A stretch of DNA of 64,000 bases, from assembly GCF_013408295.1 (NCBI RefSeq), contig NZ_JACBYQ010000001.1:1302001-1366000 (forward strand). Reading direction: 5' to 3'. Position 1 is the first letter of the stretch, and the number at the start of each line of letters is the position of its first letter. This document shows positions 6,760 through 16,342 of this stretch, piece after piece. Position numbers and translations under genes: made by a program. This DNA comes from Psychromicrobium silvestre. Its GTDB lineage: Bacteria > Actinomycetota > Actinomycetes > Actinomycetales > Micrococcaceae. The notes below the pieces were generated by a model. The model was given only the letters and a program-made list of their open reading frames with translations. It was not told the DNA's origin and did not search any database.

Positions 6760-9700
6760 CTAGCCGCTAGGACTGGAGGTGGCGCTCGGACTCGAAGAAG
6801 AACCGGACGAACCAGACGAGCTGGGGCTCGACGTACTGCCCGGGGTCGCGGCGGTATCCGTGCCCAACTTCGCTTCAGCGGCAACTGCGGCCGCAATCGC
6901 GGCGCTGAGCTTCTTCTGCGAGGTGCCATAGCCGGTGAAGTCACCCTTCGCCAAGGCTGCCTGACCGTCCTTGATGGCCTGGTTAGCGTCCTGCAGCGCC
7001 TTGGTCAGCGCGGCTCGAGCGGTTGGGTTCTCCTTGGTTGAACCAGTGCCGGTACTCGGCGTCGTGGTACTGCCGGTATTACCGCTATCCCCCGCCTTCG
7101 CACCGGAATCACCACCAAAGAGCTTGTCCAGGGCGGCGTCCAAGGTTGGCTCGAAGGCAATCTTGTCGCCGAAGGCCGCCATCACCCTTTGCAAGGTTGG
7201 ATAGCTACCCTCACCCGTGGACTGCACATAGACCGGTTGCACATAGAGCAGACCACCTCCTACCGGCAGCGTCAACAGATTGCCGTTCTTCAGCTGAGAC
7301 TGGCCGAGCTTGAGGATATTGAGCTGGGTGGAAATGGCGGGGTCGGAGACATACTTATTGAAGACCTGACCCGGCGCTGGCACCAAGGTATCGGTCGGCA
7401 AGGAAAGTAACCTCAGCTTGCCATAGGAGTCGGACTTCACCCCGTCTTTGTTCCCGGCATCGGCATCAGCCGCCAGATATCCGTAGAGCACGTTCCGGGC
7501 ATCCGCTCCAGGAGCGGTCTGCGGAATGAAGTTCGAGGTCAGCGAGAACGCAGGCTTATCCTGCCCTGGCATCTGCAAGGAAAGATAGTACGGCGGCTGC
7601 TTAACCGAGTTATTGGATTCAACCGGATCATTCGGCACGCTCCACGCATCGTTATTGCTGTAGAACTCGCTCGCATTTGTCACGTGGTACCGGCTAAGCA
7701 ACTCGCGCTGCACCTTGAACAAGTCCTCCGGGTAACGCACGTGGCTGATCAGGTCGCCAGACATCTCGGAGATTGGCTTCACGGTGCTCGGGAAAACGTT
7801 CTGCCAGGTCTTCAGGATGGGATCCTTATCGTCCCAGGCGTACAGCGTCACCGAGCCGTCGTAGGCATCAACCGTGGCCTTGACCGAATTTCGGATGTAG
7901 TTGATTGAACCGGAGTTCAAAGCACCAGAACCGGTGCGCGTGGTCAAGGAGTCCGTGGTAGCCGAATCCAGGGCCTGCTGCTGCGAATACGGGTAAGCAC
8001 TAGAGGTTGTGTAGCCATCCACAATCCACTTGACCTTGCCATCTACGACGGCGGGATAAGGGTTGCCGTCAATGGTCAAGTAGGGCGCAACCTTCTGTAC
8101 GCGCTCCACCGGAGTCCGATCATAAAGGATCTGAGACTTATCGTTCACACCATTGCTGAGCAGCAAATCGGTGGACTGGAATTTGATCGAGTACAGCAAG
8201 CGGTTGAACCAGTTGCCAACATCCGGCCCGCCATTGCCGCTGAAGGTGTTGAGCGAGTTGGAGTTGTCGTCCCCGCCCTGCGGCCGATCGAGTTCAATGG
8301 AGGCAGTGCCTTGCGGTGCGCCTACCAAAGCGTAATCGGTGGTGTTCTGACCGAAGTAGACGCGCGGCTGATAGCTGGTGTCCGTACCGAGCTTGCCATT
8401 TGAGGGAACCCCGGATTGCAGGAAGACCGGCTTACCATCCGCCGTGACGGTATTACCGTAAGCCGCCACCACACCGTAGCCGTGGGTGTAGACCAGGTGC
8501 TTGTTGTACCAGGTCTGCTGAGCCGCCGGGATGCCGCTCGGGTTCAACTCCCGTAGCGCGATCACGGTGTCCTGAACCTTGCCATCGATGGTGTACCGGT
8601 CCACGTTGAGGGTCTTCGGGAACCCGTAATAGGCCCGGTACTGCTCAAGTTGCTGGAAAGTAGCCGAAACCAGGTTGGGATCGAGCAAGCGGATATTGGC
8701 CGCCGTCGTCGCATCCTTACGCAGGGCACCCTGCGTGGCCGTCGTCGTGGCCGCATAAGGGATCACCTGGACATCACTCAAACCATAAGCCGAGCGGGTC
8801 ATATCAATATTGCGCTGGATATACGGGGTCTCCAGATTCGCCTCGGAAGGCCCTACCTGGAACTGCTGAATGGCCCAGGGATAGATGCCACCGGCCACAA
8901 TGGCGGTGATAACCAACATGGCAGTACCGATCAGTGGCAGCCGCCAGCGCCCGATGACCGCGCTCAGGATGAACAGCACCGCAACGATTCCGGCAGCAAT
9001 GGCAAGGATCGATTTGGTGGGGATCACCGCGTTCACATCCGTGTACATGGCGCCGGAACGGAGCCCGCCGTTGTCCTGCAGAGTGGTGTAACGATCCAAC
9101 CAGAAGTTCAGCCCCAGCAAAATCAGGAAAACACCCGCCGTCACTGCCAGCTGTACTTGCGCGCCGCGAGAAGCGAAAAGACCGCGCTCCTGGACCCGGA
9201 TTGCGCCGTAGAGGTAATGCGTGAGCAATCCGACGATGCCGGAGATCAACACCACCGAAATCAGGAACCCGGAGAGGAAGCCGAGGAACGGCAAGGTGTT
9301 GGTGAAGAAGGAGATATCCATCCCGAACTGCGGATCGGTCTGACCAAAAGGCTGCTGGTACAGGAAAAGCAAAACCTTCTGCCACTGACCAATGCCCGCG
9401 ACGCCGGCAAAGAGCCCGAAAACCAGCGGAACGCCGATCATCACCACCTTGCGCACCGGCTCAAGCTGGGTCTGATACCGGTTCAGATTGTCCTGTGCCT
9501 CGTTATCCGGCGCGTACACCGGCCGATTCCGGTAGGCAATCCGAATCGAGAGGTACACCCCGACGAACATCAGCGCGAAGGCAGAAATGAAGATCAGTAT
9601 TCTGGACAGATTCTCCTTCCAGAACACCTCCTGGAAGCCCAACTGATTGAACCAGAGGATGTCGGTATACACATTGGCGAAGAAGACGAAAACGATAATC

Positions 9701-9780
9701 GCCACCACCAAAATGACCAAGGTGGGGAGAAGAGCGCCACGTCGCCGCCGCGCTGCGGTTGTACTTTGGCCGGATGTCAC
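6760..9780 (-). CDS. UPF0182 family integral membrane protein
   Basis: 1006 residues. The first ~310 carry seven membrane segments (for example [71 protein letters not shown]). A large extracytoplasmic domain of about 550 residues follows, with the UPF0182 features [25 protein letters not shown] and [18 protein letters not shown]. The C-terminal tail is low-complexity Ser/Thr/Gly/Pro ([19 protein letters not shown]). The function of the family is unknown; it is nearly universal in actinobacteria. It is followed upstream by the PDZ-Lon protease gene, the same order I recall around Rv3193c-Rv3194c in M. tuberculosis. ATG 9780 begins [15 protein letters not shown], a basic inner N-terminus. Confidence 0.93.
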   Translation of the reverse strand: MTSGQSTTAARRRRGALLPTLVILVVAIIVFVFFANVYTDILWFNQLGFQEVFWKENLSRILIFISAFALMFVGVYLSIRIAYRNRPVYAPDNEAQDNLNRYQTQLEPVRKVVMIGVPLVFGLFAGVAGIGQWQKVLLFLYQQPFGQTDPQFGMDISFFTNTLPFLGFLSGFLISVVLISGIVGLLTHYLYGAIRVQERGLFASRGAQVQLAVTAGVFLILLGLNFWLDRYTTLQDNGGLRSGAMYTDVNAVIPTKSILAIAAGIVAVLFILSAVIGRWRLPLIGTAMLVITAIVAGGIYPWAIQQFQVGPSEANLETPYIQRNIDMTRSAYGLSDVQVIPYAATTTATQGALRKDATTAANIRLLDPNLVSATFQQLEQYRAYYGFPKTLNVDRYTIDGKVQDTVIALRELNPSGIPAAQQTWYNKHLVYTHGYGVVAAYGNTVTADGKPVFLQSGVPSNGKLGTDTSYQPRVYFGQNTTDYALVGAPQGTASIELDRPQGGDDNSNSLNTFSGNGGPDVGNWFNRLLYSIKFQSTDLLLSNGVNDKSQILYDRTPVERVQKVAPYLTIDGNPYPAVVDGKVKWIVDGYTTSSAYPYSQQQALDSATTDSLTTRTGSGALNSGSINYIRNSVKATVDAYDGSVTLYAWDDKDPILKTWQNVFPSTVKPISEMSGDLISHVRYPEDLFKVQRELLSRYHVTNASEFYSNNDAWSVPNDPVESNNSVKQPPYYLSLQMPGQDKPAFSLTSNFIPQTAPGADARNVLYGYLAADADAGNKDGVKSDSYGKLRLLSLPTDTLVPAPGQVFNKYVSDPAISTQLNILKLGQSQLKNGNLLTLPVGGGLLYVQPVYVQSTGEGSYPTLQRVMAAFGDKIAFEPTLDAALDKLFGGDSGAKAGDSGNTGSTTTPSTGTGSTKENPTARAALTKALQDANQAIKDGQAALAKGDFTGYGTSQKKLSAAIAAAVAAEAKLGTDTAATPGSTSSPSSSGSSGSSSSPSATSSPSG

Positions 9781-9863
9781 AGTGAACCTCTGTCGTTTTT
9801 GATGGGTAAATCAAAGCTAAACCTGTAATGCTGACGAGTGGCGGTGCTAACTGGTTCCATCGC

Positions 9864-11006
9864 TCAGCCCTTTGTGCAGGTGGGTAATGCCGAGCTATCC
9901 TTGCCGCTGGCGATCAGTGAAACAGCATCGTAAGCCTGTTTGAGGGTATCTACCTTGACCACCCGCAAGCCGTCCGGAACATGACCGACAACCTCGTCGC
10001 AATTGGAACTCGGGGCCAGAAACACGGTGGCTCCGGCGGACTTGGCACCAATCATCTTCTGCGGAATCCCACCGATGGCCCCAACATTTCCGGCCGCGTC
10101 GATGGTGCCGGTACCCGCGAAATGCTGACCATCGGTCAGATCGCCGGGGGTCAGGGTGTCGATAATGCCCAGCGCAAACATCATTCCGGCGCTCGGGCCA
10201 CCGACGTTCTCCAGGGCTATCTTCACTTGGAAGGGGAAGGTGTATTTATAGTTCAGCAGGATCCCCAGCAGGTAACGGCCATCGCTGCTTTTCTGCGGGG
10301 TGATGGTGGCTTTTACCGTAGCGCCCTTGCGGAGCACTCCGATCGTCACGGCAGTACCTTTTCCGGCGGCAAGTTCCTGCTGCAAGGTGGCCTGGTCAAC
10401 AATCGGCTTGCCGTTGATCGTCTGGAGTTCGTCACCGGCCTGTAGCTTCCCGGTGGAAGCTGAATCCGCCATAGTCGAATCCACAAAGAGCTGTTGCTGG
10501 TACTTAATGCCTAACTGACTCAGCGCGGCCGCCGTCGCCAAATCTTGTGAGCTCGACATATCCGCTGCATTCTGGCTGCTGATCTGGTCTTTCGTGACAC
10601 TCGGCGGGTAGATCAGTTCGACCGGATAGACCGCTTGTTTCGGGTCCAGCCAGGAACGATAAACATCGAAAAGACTCACCTGATTTTGCGGACCGCCATT
10701 GAGATAAACGGTGACCAGGTCGAGCTGTCCCTTGGCTGGATAGCTTTCATGACCGCTCACCGAGATGATCTGTTTGCCATCCTCGCTGCCCAAGGTATTC
10801 AAGGTAGGCCCAGCAGATTCAATAACATAAGGCGCGGGCAGCACCACGGCCAGTAAACCGAGGGCGAGCGCCAGCAAACCGGACACCGCCATCGCGGTGA
10901 ACCTGCCATCGCGAGGCCGCTGAGGAGCTTGCGAACGCCCCTCCCCCGGCAGATAGTTCGGCAAGGGATTCTCGGGTGCCGGAATTCCGGTATCCGCCTG
11001 GCTCAA
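9864..11006 (-). CDS. membrane-anchored PDZ and Lon-type serine protease
   Basis: 380 residues: short cytoplasmic Pro-rich N-terminus, one membrane anchor near residues 39-62 (AMAVSGLLALALGLLAVVL), a PDZ domain near 160-240 (STGKLQAGDELQTINGKPI), and a C-terminal Lon protease domain. The Lon catalytic Ser is in NVGGPSAGMMFALG (about residue 270) and the Lys in QKMIGAKSAGAT (about 322), the Ser-Lys dyad of family S16. GTGTIDAAGNVGAIGG is the usual strand before it. The protease faces outward. It corresponds to the YlbL/Rv3194c family. Adjacent upstream of the UPF0182 gene, perhaps co-transcribed despite the 83-bp gap. Substrate unknown. Confidence 0.92.
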   Translation of the reverse strand: MSQADTGIPAPENPLPNYLPGEGRSQAPQRPRDGRFTAMAVSGLLALALGLLAVVLPAPYVIESAGPTLNTLGSEDGKQIISVSGHESYPAKGQLDLVTVYLNGGPQNQVSLFDVYRSWLDPKQAVYPVELIYPPSVTKDQISSQNAADMSSSQDLATAAALSQLGIKYQQQLFVDSTMADSASTGKLQAGDELQTINGKPIVDQATLQQELAAGKGTAVTIGVLRKGATVKATITPQKSSDGRYLLGILLNYKYTFPFQVKIALENVGGPSAGMMFALGIIDTLTPGDLTDGQHFAGTGTIDAAGNVGAIGGIPQKMIGAKSAGATVFLAPSSNCDEVVGHVPDGLRVVKVDTLKQAYDAVSLIASGKDSSALPTCTKG

Positions 11007-11182
11007 TTCGGCTCCTCAGCATGGACAGCACTTCTCCCTTAGCCTACGCGGTTTGGCTGTGTCGCCCAGCCTCTCCGGATTGGCCTAGAGCGAACGATGC
11101 GAGTTTTTCGCAGACAAGCGCAGCCGACGGCGGTAGCTTGAAGTAAAGGAGTTTCACCAGTGAGCCCAGCCGAGGATGCGCG

Positions 11183-12571
11183 ATGACCAACGAGCCAGCC
11201 AATAACGACGACGAACAAGATCCGCTGCAGGAGATCTTGGCTCAACTGATGGGCGGCAAAGGCATTGAGGGCATTGATGCCGCCGCCCTAGCCAAGGCTG
11301 CCGGGCTGCCCAATGATCCGCAGCTTTTGCAGCAGATGTTTGCCCAATTCCAGACCATGATGAACTCCTCCTCCGCCGAAGGCCCGGTGAATTGGCAACT
11401 GGCCCATGACAACGCACGGCAAGCGGCCGCCGGTGACGATCCTTCGGTCACGCCCTTGCAGAGCCGCGAAGTGGATGAAGCCCTACGGCTCGCCGAGCTT
11501 TGGCTGGACCCGGTGACCGAGCTACCCAGCACCGGGTTGATCGGCAAAGCCTGGTCCCGGGCGGAATGGGTCGAGGAGACCCTTGGCACCTGGAAGCGAC
11601 TCACCGAACCGGTGGCCAATAGCATCGCCCAGGCACTCTCCACCACCTTGCAAGAGCAGCTCCCCGAAGAGATGAAATCGATGATGGGCGGAGCGGGCAC
11701 CGCCCTGCAGAATATGGGTGGAGCGCTCTTCGGCATGCAGCTCGGCCAAGCGGTGGGCGCGCTGGCTCGCGAGGTGGTGTCCTCAACCGACATCGGGGTA
11801 CCGCTGGCCGATCTGCAAATGGCTCTGCTGCCCGCAAATGTGACCGCCTTCGGCGCAGGACTTGACCTCCCTGAAGGCGAAGTACGGCTGTTCCTAGCTT
11901 TGCGTGAAGCCGCCCATGCCCGACTCTTTGTCCAGGTACCGTGGCTGCGTGGGCACCTACTCGGCGCCATCGAAGCCTATGCCCGAGGCATCCATATCGA
12001 TCTGTCCCGGATGGAGGAGCTGGCCCGGGACCTGGACCCTTCCGATTCGGAGCGGATCCGTGAGGCCCTTTCGCAGGGTGTTTTCATGCCACAGCGCACT
12101 CCTGCGCAGGATGCGGCTCTGACCAAGCTGGAGACCGCGTTGGCTTTGGTCGAAGGCTGGGTTGACGAATTGACCTTCGAAGCGGCCGCCCAGCTACCCT
12201 CCGCCGCGGCGCTACGAGAGACTGTTCGACGACGGCGGGCCACCGGCGGACCGGCAGAGCACGCCTTCGGTTCCTTGGTTGGCTTGGAACTGCGCCCTCG
12301 TAGATTGCGCGAGGCCGCGGCGCTTTGGGCGGCGCTAAAGGAACAACGCGGGATTGCCGGGCGAGATGCCATCTGGCAGCATCCGGACCTGCTGCCGACG
12401 GCCGAGGACCTGGATGATCCGACCGGTTTCAGCGCACGGCGCGAGCTGGCCGAGGCTTCCGATTCCGAAGTCGATGAAGCCCTGGAACGGTTGCTGGATG
12501 GCGGCTACGACACACCCTCGGACGAAAATCCTTCTGGTGACAATCCTTCAGGGCCTTCGGACGGTAAGTAG
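11183..12571 (+). CDS. zinc-dependent metalloprotease-like DUF2342 protein
   Basis: 462 residues; N-terminal acidic part, then NWQLAHDNARQAA, WLDPVTELP, the AWSRAEWVEETLGTWKRL block and MMGGAGTALQNMGGALFGMQLGQAVGAL. LREAAHARLF (near residue 243) occupies the place of the zincin HExxH helix, here with R/E-A-A-H, as in the actinobacterial 'zinc-dependent metalloprotease / F420 biosynthesis associated' family. A second AYARGI helix follows. No proven activity is known to me. Divergent from the PDZ-Lon gene; its 3' end overlaps the convergent YgjP-like gene by 67 bases, both ends encoding repetitive tails (SDENPSGDNPSGPSDGK here). Confidence 0.85.
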   Translation: MTNEPANNDDEQDPLQEILAQLMGGKGIEGIDAAALAKAAGLPNDPQLLQQMFAQFQTMMNSSSAEGPVNWQLAHDNARQAAAGDDPSVTPLQSREVDEALRLAELWLDPVTELPSTGLIGKAWSRAEWVEETLGTWKRLTEPVANSIAQALSTTLQEQLPEEMKSMMGGAGTALQNMGGALFGMQLGQAVGALAREVVSSTDIGVPLADLQMALLPANVTAFGAGLDLPEGEVRLFLALREAAHARLFVQVPWLRGHLLGAIEAYARGIHIDLSRMEELARDLDPSDSERIREALSQGVFMPQRTPAQDAALTKLETALALVEGWVDELTFEAAAQLPSAAALRETVRRRRATGGPAEHAFGSLVGLELRPRRLREAAALWAALKEQRGIAGRDAIWQHPDLLPTAEDLDDPTGFSARRELAEASDSEVDEALERLLDGGYDTPSDENPSGDNPSGPSDGK

Positions 12572-13131
12572 TCTCCGCCGTCGAGCCCCCTGGTCACCGC
12601 GAAGCTGACGCCTTCTAAAAAGGCCTTGGCCCGTTCGGTGTGGGGGTAGCTCTCCAGGTGTCGCCAGAAATCGGGTCCGTGCGAGGCCACTAAAAGGTGC
12701 GTGAGTTCGTGCAACAGCACATAATCAACCACCCAGGAAGGCATTCCGCGGAGTTTGTCGGAGAGCCTGATGGTTCGTTCTGCCGGGGTGGCGGACCCCC
12801 AACGGCTGCGCTGATTACTCACCCAACGGACAGAGGAAGGCTGAGCCCGGCCGGCTAAATAGTTTTTGGAAAGCTGGCGAGCATGCGCCATCAATTCAGC
12901 ATCGCCCGAGGACCTTCTGTCCTTGGTGCTGCTCTTTTGCAGGCGCCCCAGCATTTTGGTCACCCAATCGCGCTCCTCGCGCGCCGAAAAATGTGCGGGA
13001 ACCGCCACCACGGCACGGCCGTCCTCCCAAAATGCGCTCACCGTGCGCCTGCGCCGGGCCGAACGGCGGACCACTACCGGCAGGCCTTCCAAAGTGGTCA
13101 ACTCCGTGAGTACATCGCGGGGCATCCTCAA
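12505..13131 (-). CDS. YgjP-like M48-type metallopeptidase
   Basis: 208 residues. The signature helix LLHELTHLLVASHGPDFWRHL near residue 140 gives HExxH plus the downstream H, the zinc site of the YgjP/DUF45 family; WVSNQRSRWGSATPAERTIRLSDKL is the other conserved block (W/RWGS). Likely a cytoplasmic metalloprotease of unknown target. It follows uvrD2 with a 4-base ATGA overlap (13128-13131), so it is translated with the repair helicase. Its last ~22 residues (PSEGPEGLSPEGFSSEGVS) are encoded antisense to the tail of the DUF2342 gene. Confidence 0.9.
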   Translation of the reverse strand: MRMPRDVLTELTTLEGLPVVVRRSARRRRTVSAFWEDGRAVVAVPAHFSAREERDWVTKMLGRLQKSSTKDRRSSGDAELMAHARQLSKNYLAGRAQPSSVRWVSNQRSRWGSATPAERTIRLSDKLRGMPSWVVDYVLLHELTHLLVASHGPDFWRHLESYPHTERAKAFLEGVSFAVTRGLDGGDYLPSEGPEGLSPEGFSSEGVS

Positions 13132-15251
13132 TCCTCCTGGAGAACCTGGAGCACGGCCTCGCCGTAGCGCTCCAATTTGGAAGGGCCAACCCCTGCCACA
13201 GAGGCCAACTCCTCAAGAGAAGCCGGCTTGGTTTCGGCCACCGCAATCAGAGTGGCGTCGGTAAAGATCATAAAAGCCGGCAATTGAGCGGAACGGGCTT
13301 CCTCGAGCCGCCATTCCCGCAACGCCTCAAAGGTGGCTTCTTCATAGCTCGCCGGGCAGTTTGAGCAACGGCCAATTTTCCGTTCCGCACCGGTGCTCAA
13401 CGCGCTGCCGCACACCCGGCAAACTGCGGGTGGTTTGCGGGTAGCCCTGGCCGCGGCGGAACGCGTCGCGGAAGATCTGCCGGTTTCGGTGGAACCCGGA
13501 CGTAAGCCATCCAGGAATCGTGAGGGTTTCCGGTTTGCCCTGCCCCCGGGAGTCCGGGATAGCGACCAGCTCAAGGAAAGATACTCGCGAGCCCGGGTAA
13601 TGCCGACGTAGAGCAGTCGGCGTTCCTCATCCACGCCCTCGGCATCGTCCGCGAAGCTGATCGGCATTAGCCCCTCGCTCAGCCCGACCAGGAACACCGC
13701 ATCCCACTCCAAGCCCTTGGCCGAATGCAGCGAAGCCAAGGTGACGCCTTGAACGGTGGGCGCATGTTGAGCAGCCGCGCGCTCCTGCAGTTCGGAGACA
13801 AAGTCCGGAAGCGCAAAGGCCGCTCCGCGGGAACCGCTCAACTCATCGGCCAGGGCGACCAAGGCTGCGAGCGATTCCCATCGCTCCCGCACCGCTCCCC
13901 CGCCGTTCGGCGCTTGCTCCGAATAACCCAGGCTAGCCAGCACATCGCGAACCTGCTGGGGCAGCGTTGGCGACTGGCCCTCGTGGTAAGTATTGTCCAC
14001 GCGGGACGCTGCCCGCAGCGAGAGGATCGCGTCGCGCACTTCCTTGCGGGCAAAGAACCGCTCACCACCGCGAAGCTGATAGCCAATACCCGCAGCGCTG
14101 AGCGCTTGCTCGTAGGCTTCGGATTGGCCATTGGTGCGGAACAGCACGGCCATTTCGGCGGGCTGCACACCGGAATCGATCAACTCTCGGATTCGAGCAG
14201 CTACCGTGGCGGCCTCAGCCTCGTCATCAGCGCATTCCACGAACGACGGCGCCGGCCCTTCGCTGCGCTGAGCGATCAATTGCAGCGGTTGCGACCAGGC
14301 AGCATCTGCTCCCGCCCCTGCTGGCCGACGGGCAGCCAGCAGCTTATTAGCCAGTTGCACCACCTGTGGCGTGGACCGATAATCGCGGACCAGCTTGATC
14401 AGTTCGGCCTGCGGATAGCGGCGACCAAAATCGAGCAGATGCCGGGAACTGGCACCGGTGAAGGAGTAAATCGTCTGGCTGGCATCGCCCACCACGCAGA
14501 GTTCATCCCGGCCGCCCAGCCAGAGATCGAGCAAGCGCTGCTGCAAGGGTGAAACATCCTGGTATTCGTCCACCACAAAGTGCCGGTACTGCTCACGGAC
14601 GGCGGCGGCCACCCGCGGATCTTCTTGCAGGATGCCCACCGTGATCAACAGGACGTCCTCAAAATCGATGAAGTTTCGATCGGTTTTGAGGTCTTCGTAG
14701 GATTGAAAAACCCTGGCCATGGTCACCAAATCGAAGCCCGCAGGACTGCCACGATGTTGTGCCTGCTGGGCGTAGTTCTCCGGAGTGAGCATGGAGACCT
14801 TGGCCCACTCAATCTCGGCCGCCAAATCCCGAACCGTGGCTCGGTCGGTGTTCAGCCGGAGCCTACGGGCGGCCTCGGTAATGGTTGCGGCTTTGTGCTC
14901 CAGGAGATTGGGCAGCTCTCCGCCCACGGCCTGCGGCCAAAAGAACTGAAGCTGACGCAGGGCGGCGGCGTGAAAGGTCCGAGCCTGCACCGAGCCGACG
15001 CCCAGATCTCGCAGTCGGGTTCGCATTTCGGCGGCAGCCCGGGCTGTAAACGTGACCGCAAGTAGACGTTGCGGGTTGTAAACCCCACTGTGCACGCCGT
15101 AAGCGATGCGGTGGGTAATGGCTCGCGTCTTACCGGTACCGGCACCGGCCAGCACGCAGACCGGTCCATTCAAGGTGGTGGCCACTAAGCGCTGTTCATC
15201 ATCCAGGCCAGCCAGTATCCGCTCTTCGAGCGTTGCTTCTTCAGGGATCAT
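13128..15251 (-). CDS. uvrD2: ATP-dependent DNA helicase UvrD2
   Basis: 707 residues. Superfamily 1A motifs in order: VLAGAGTGKTRAITHRI (motif I, Walker A, near 33), FVVDEYQDVSPLQQRLL (motif II), VGDASQTIYSFTGA (III), FRTNGQSEAYEQAL (IV), SLHSAKGLEWDAVFLVGL (V) and RRLLYVGITRAREYLSL (VI). A four-Cys knuckle (CRVCGSA ... GRCSNCPASY, near 600-625) links to a C-terminal HRDC domain (DATLIAVAETKPASLEELASVAGVGPSKLERYG). This helicase-tetracysteine-HRDC layout is that of mycobacterial UvrD2, a 3'-5' DNA helicase. nudC lies 5 bases upstream and the YgjP-like gene overlaps downstream. Confidence 0.95.
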   Translation of the reverse strand: MIPEEATLEERILAGLDDEQRLVATTLNGPVCVLAGAGTGKTRAITHRIAYGVHSGVYNPQRLLAVTFTARAAAEMRTRLRDLGVGSVQARTFHAAALRQLQFFWPQAVGGELPNLLEHKAATITEAARRLRLNTDRATVRDLAAEIEWAKVSMLTPENYAQQAQHRGSPAGFDLVTMARVFQSYEDLKTDRNFIDFEDVLLITVGILQEDPRVAAAVREQYRHFVVDEYQDVSPLQQRLLDLWLGGRDELCVVGDASQTIYSFTGASSRHLLDFGRRYPQAELIKLVRDYRSTPQVVQLANKLLAARRPAGAGADAAWSQPLQLIAQRSEGPAPSFVECADDEAEAATVAARIRELIDSGVQPAEMAVLFRTNGQSEAYEQALSAAGIGYQLRGGERFFARKEVRDAILSLRAASRVDNTYHEGQSPTLPQQVRDVLASLGYSEQAPNGGGAVRERWESLAALVALADELSGSRGAAFALPDFVSELQERAAAQHAPTVQGVTLASLHSAKGLEWDAVFLVGLSEGLMPISFADDAEGVDEERRLLYVGITRAREYLSLSWSLSRTPGGRANRKPSRFLDGLRPGSTETGRSSATRSAAARATRKPPAVCRVCGSALSTGAERKIGRCSNCPASYEEATFEALREWRLEEARSAQLPAFMIFTDATLIAVAETKPASLEELASVAGVGPSKLERYGEAVLQVLQED

Positions 15252-15256
15252 GGTAC

Positions 15257-16183
15257 TCAGGGAACATCCTCAATTCGTTCGCCGTACCAATGCTCGATAA
15301 GGGATCGGGCGATCGATATCCGGGGCGAGATTGCCACCTCGCCGGTGGTGACGGCGCTGAGCAACTCGGCCCTGTCGAACCAACGGGCCCTGGTGACTTC
15401 GACGCCGTCGGGCTTAGCTTCCCGATCGTCGGTATAAGCGATAAAACCGAGCATCAGCGAAGCCGGGAACGGCCAGGACTGCGAACCGAGATAGTTCACC
15501 CGATGGATATGTACCCCCACCTCCTCGGAGATTTCCCGGACAACCGCCTGTTCAAGGGATTCACCGGGCTCCACGAAACCTGCCAGAGTGGAGTAACGAT
15601 GCTCCTCCCAGCCCGCGCCACCGCCTAACAGCAGTCTGTCGTCCTGCCCCACCACGGCGACAATGATTGCGGGATCGGTACGCGGGAAGTGCTCGGAATT
15701 GTCTTCCGGGCAACGGCGAACCCAGCCAGAAGCCTCGATCTTGGTGGCCGCACCGCAACGCGGGCAATGGGTATGCACCCGATGCCAGTTCACAATGGCG
15801 TTCGCCTCGATCAGGTACTGCGAATCCGCCGGGCTCAACTCGGCCGCAATCTGCCGGAAGCCAAGCCAGCGAGCCTCCGCAGGAGCGCCCAACTTTTCTG
15901 GGGCAACCTCTTCCTCAAGTTCGACGGCGAGCAGTTCGGTTCCGGCGGGCAGCGTTGCCTCTTGGGTCGTCAGGCCCAAATAGACGGTCAGCCGACCGTG
16001 GCTCGTTGCGGCGTCGAGATAATAGGGCTTGCCCTGGTACATCAAGGTTTTGCCATGAGAGATAGGCAGAACCTTGCTGGCCGGGTCGGCGCTGAGCGAA
16101 GCAAGGAAGTCGGCTTGCTGGCGACGCTCATTGCCCCGGTCGATCAGAGATTGTTGCCAGGACAAAGCCTCGGTGAGGGTCAT
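15257..16183 (-). CDS. nudC: NAD(+) diphosphatase (NADH pyrophosphatase)
   Basis: 308 residues. N-terminal NUDIX-like domain, zinc-ribbon linker with HCPRCGAATKIEASGWVRRC, then the Nudix box GFVEPGESLEQAVVREISEEVGV (GX5EX7REUXEEXGU). The NudC specificity motif SQSWPFPASLMLGF follows, 18 residues later, a close match to SQPWPFPxS. The enzyme hydrolyses NADH to NMNH and AMP and can remove NAD caps from RNA. First gene of the nudC-uvrD2-peptidase operon; divergent from the kinase-fold gene. ATG 16183 chosen because the Nudix N-domain begins right after it. Confidence 0.95.
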   Translation of the reverse strand: MTLTEALSWQQSLIDRGNERRQQADFLASLSADPASKVLPISHGKTLMYQGKPYYLDAATSHGRLTVYLGLTTQEATLPAGTELLAVELEEEVAPEKLGAPAEARWLGFRQIAAELSPADSQYLIEANAIVNWHRVHTHCPRCGAATKIEASGWVRRCPEDNSEHFPRTDPAIIVAVVGQDDRLLLGGGAGWEEHRYSTLAGFVEPGESLEQAVVREISEEVGVHIHRVNYLGSQSWPFPASLMLGFIAYTDDREAKPDGVEVTRARWFDRAELLSAVTTGEVAISPRISIARSLIEHWYGERIEDVP

Positions 16184-16342
16184 AGTCCTACCGTACTGAT
16201 TCGCACCGACAAATCACATTCGCGAAGCAGCCACAACGATTTCGGCCGGAACTATGAATCGGCCCAGTTCGGGCGACTCGCCGCTGGGGCACTCGGTGAT
16301 TGGGATGCATCGCCTTACGGTAGAAAGGTGAGACGTACACCG

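Noticed and set aside
8650-9828. Long plus-strand frame of 392 codons
   Set aside because: It lies fully antisense to the UPF0182 gene, has Arg/Glu/His-biased content from reverse reading of membrane codons, and no domain or start site.
13725-14552. Plus-strand 275-codon frame
   Set aside because: Antisense to uvrD2, in a region with clear helicase motifs on the other strand.
15689-16342. 218-codon N-terminal extension of the kinase-fold gene
   Set aside because: It is antisense to nudC; the ATG at 16343 has a ribosome-binding site and the real protein begins there.
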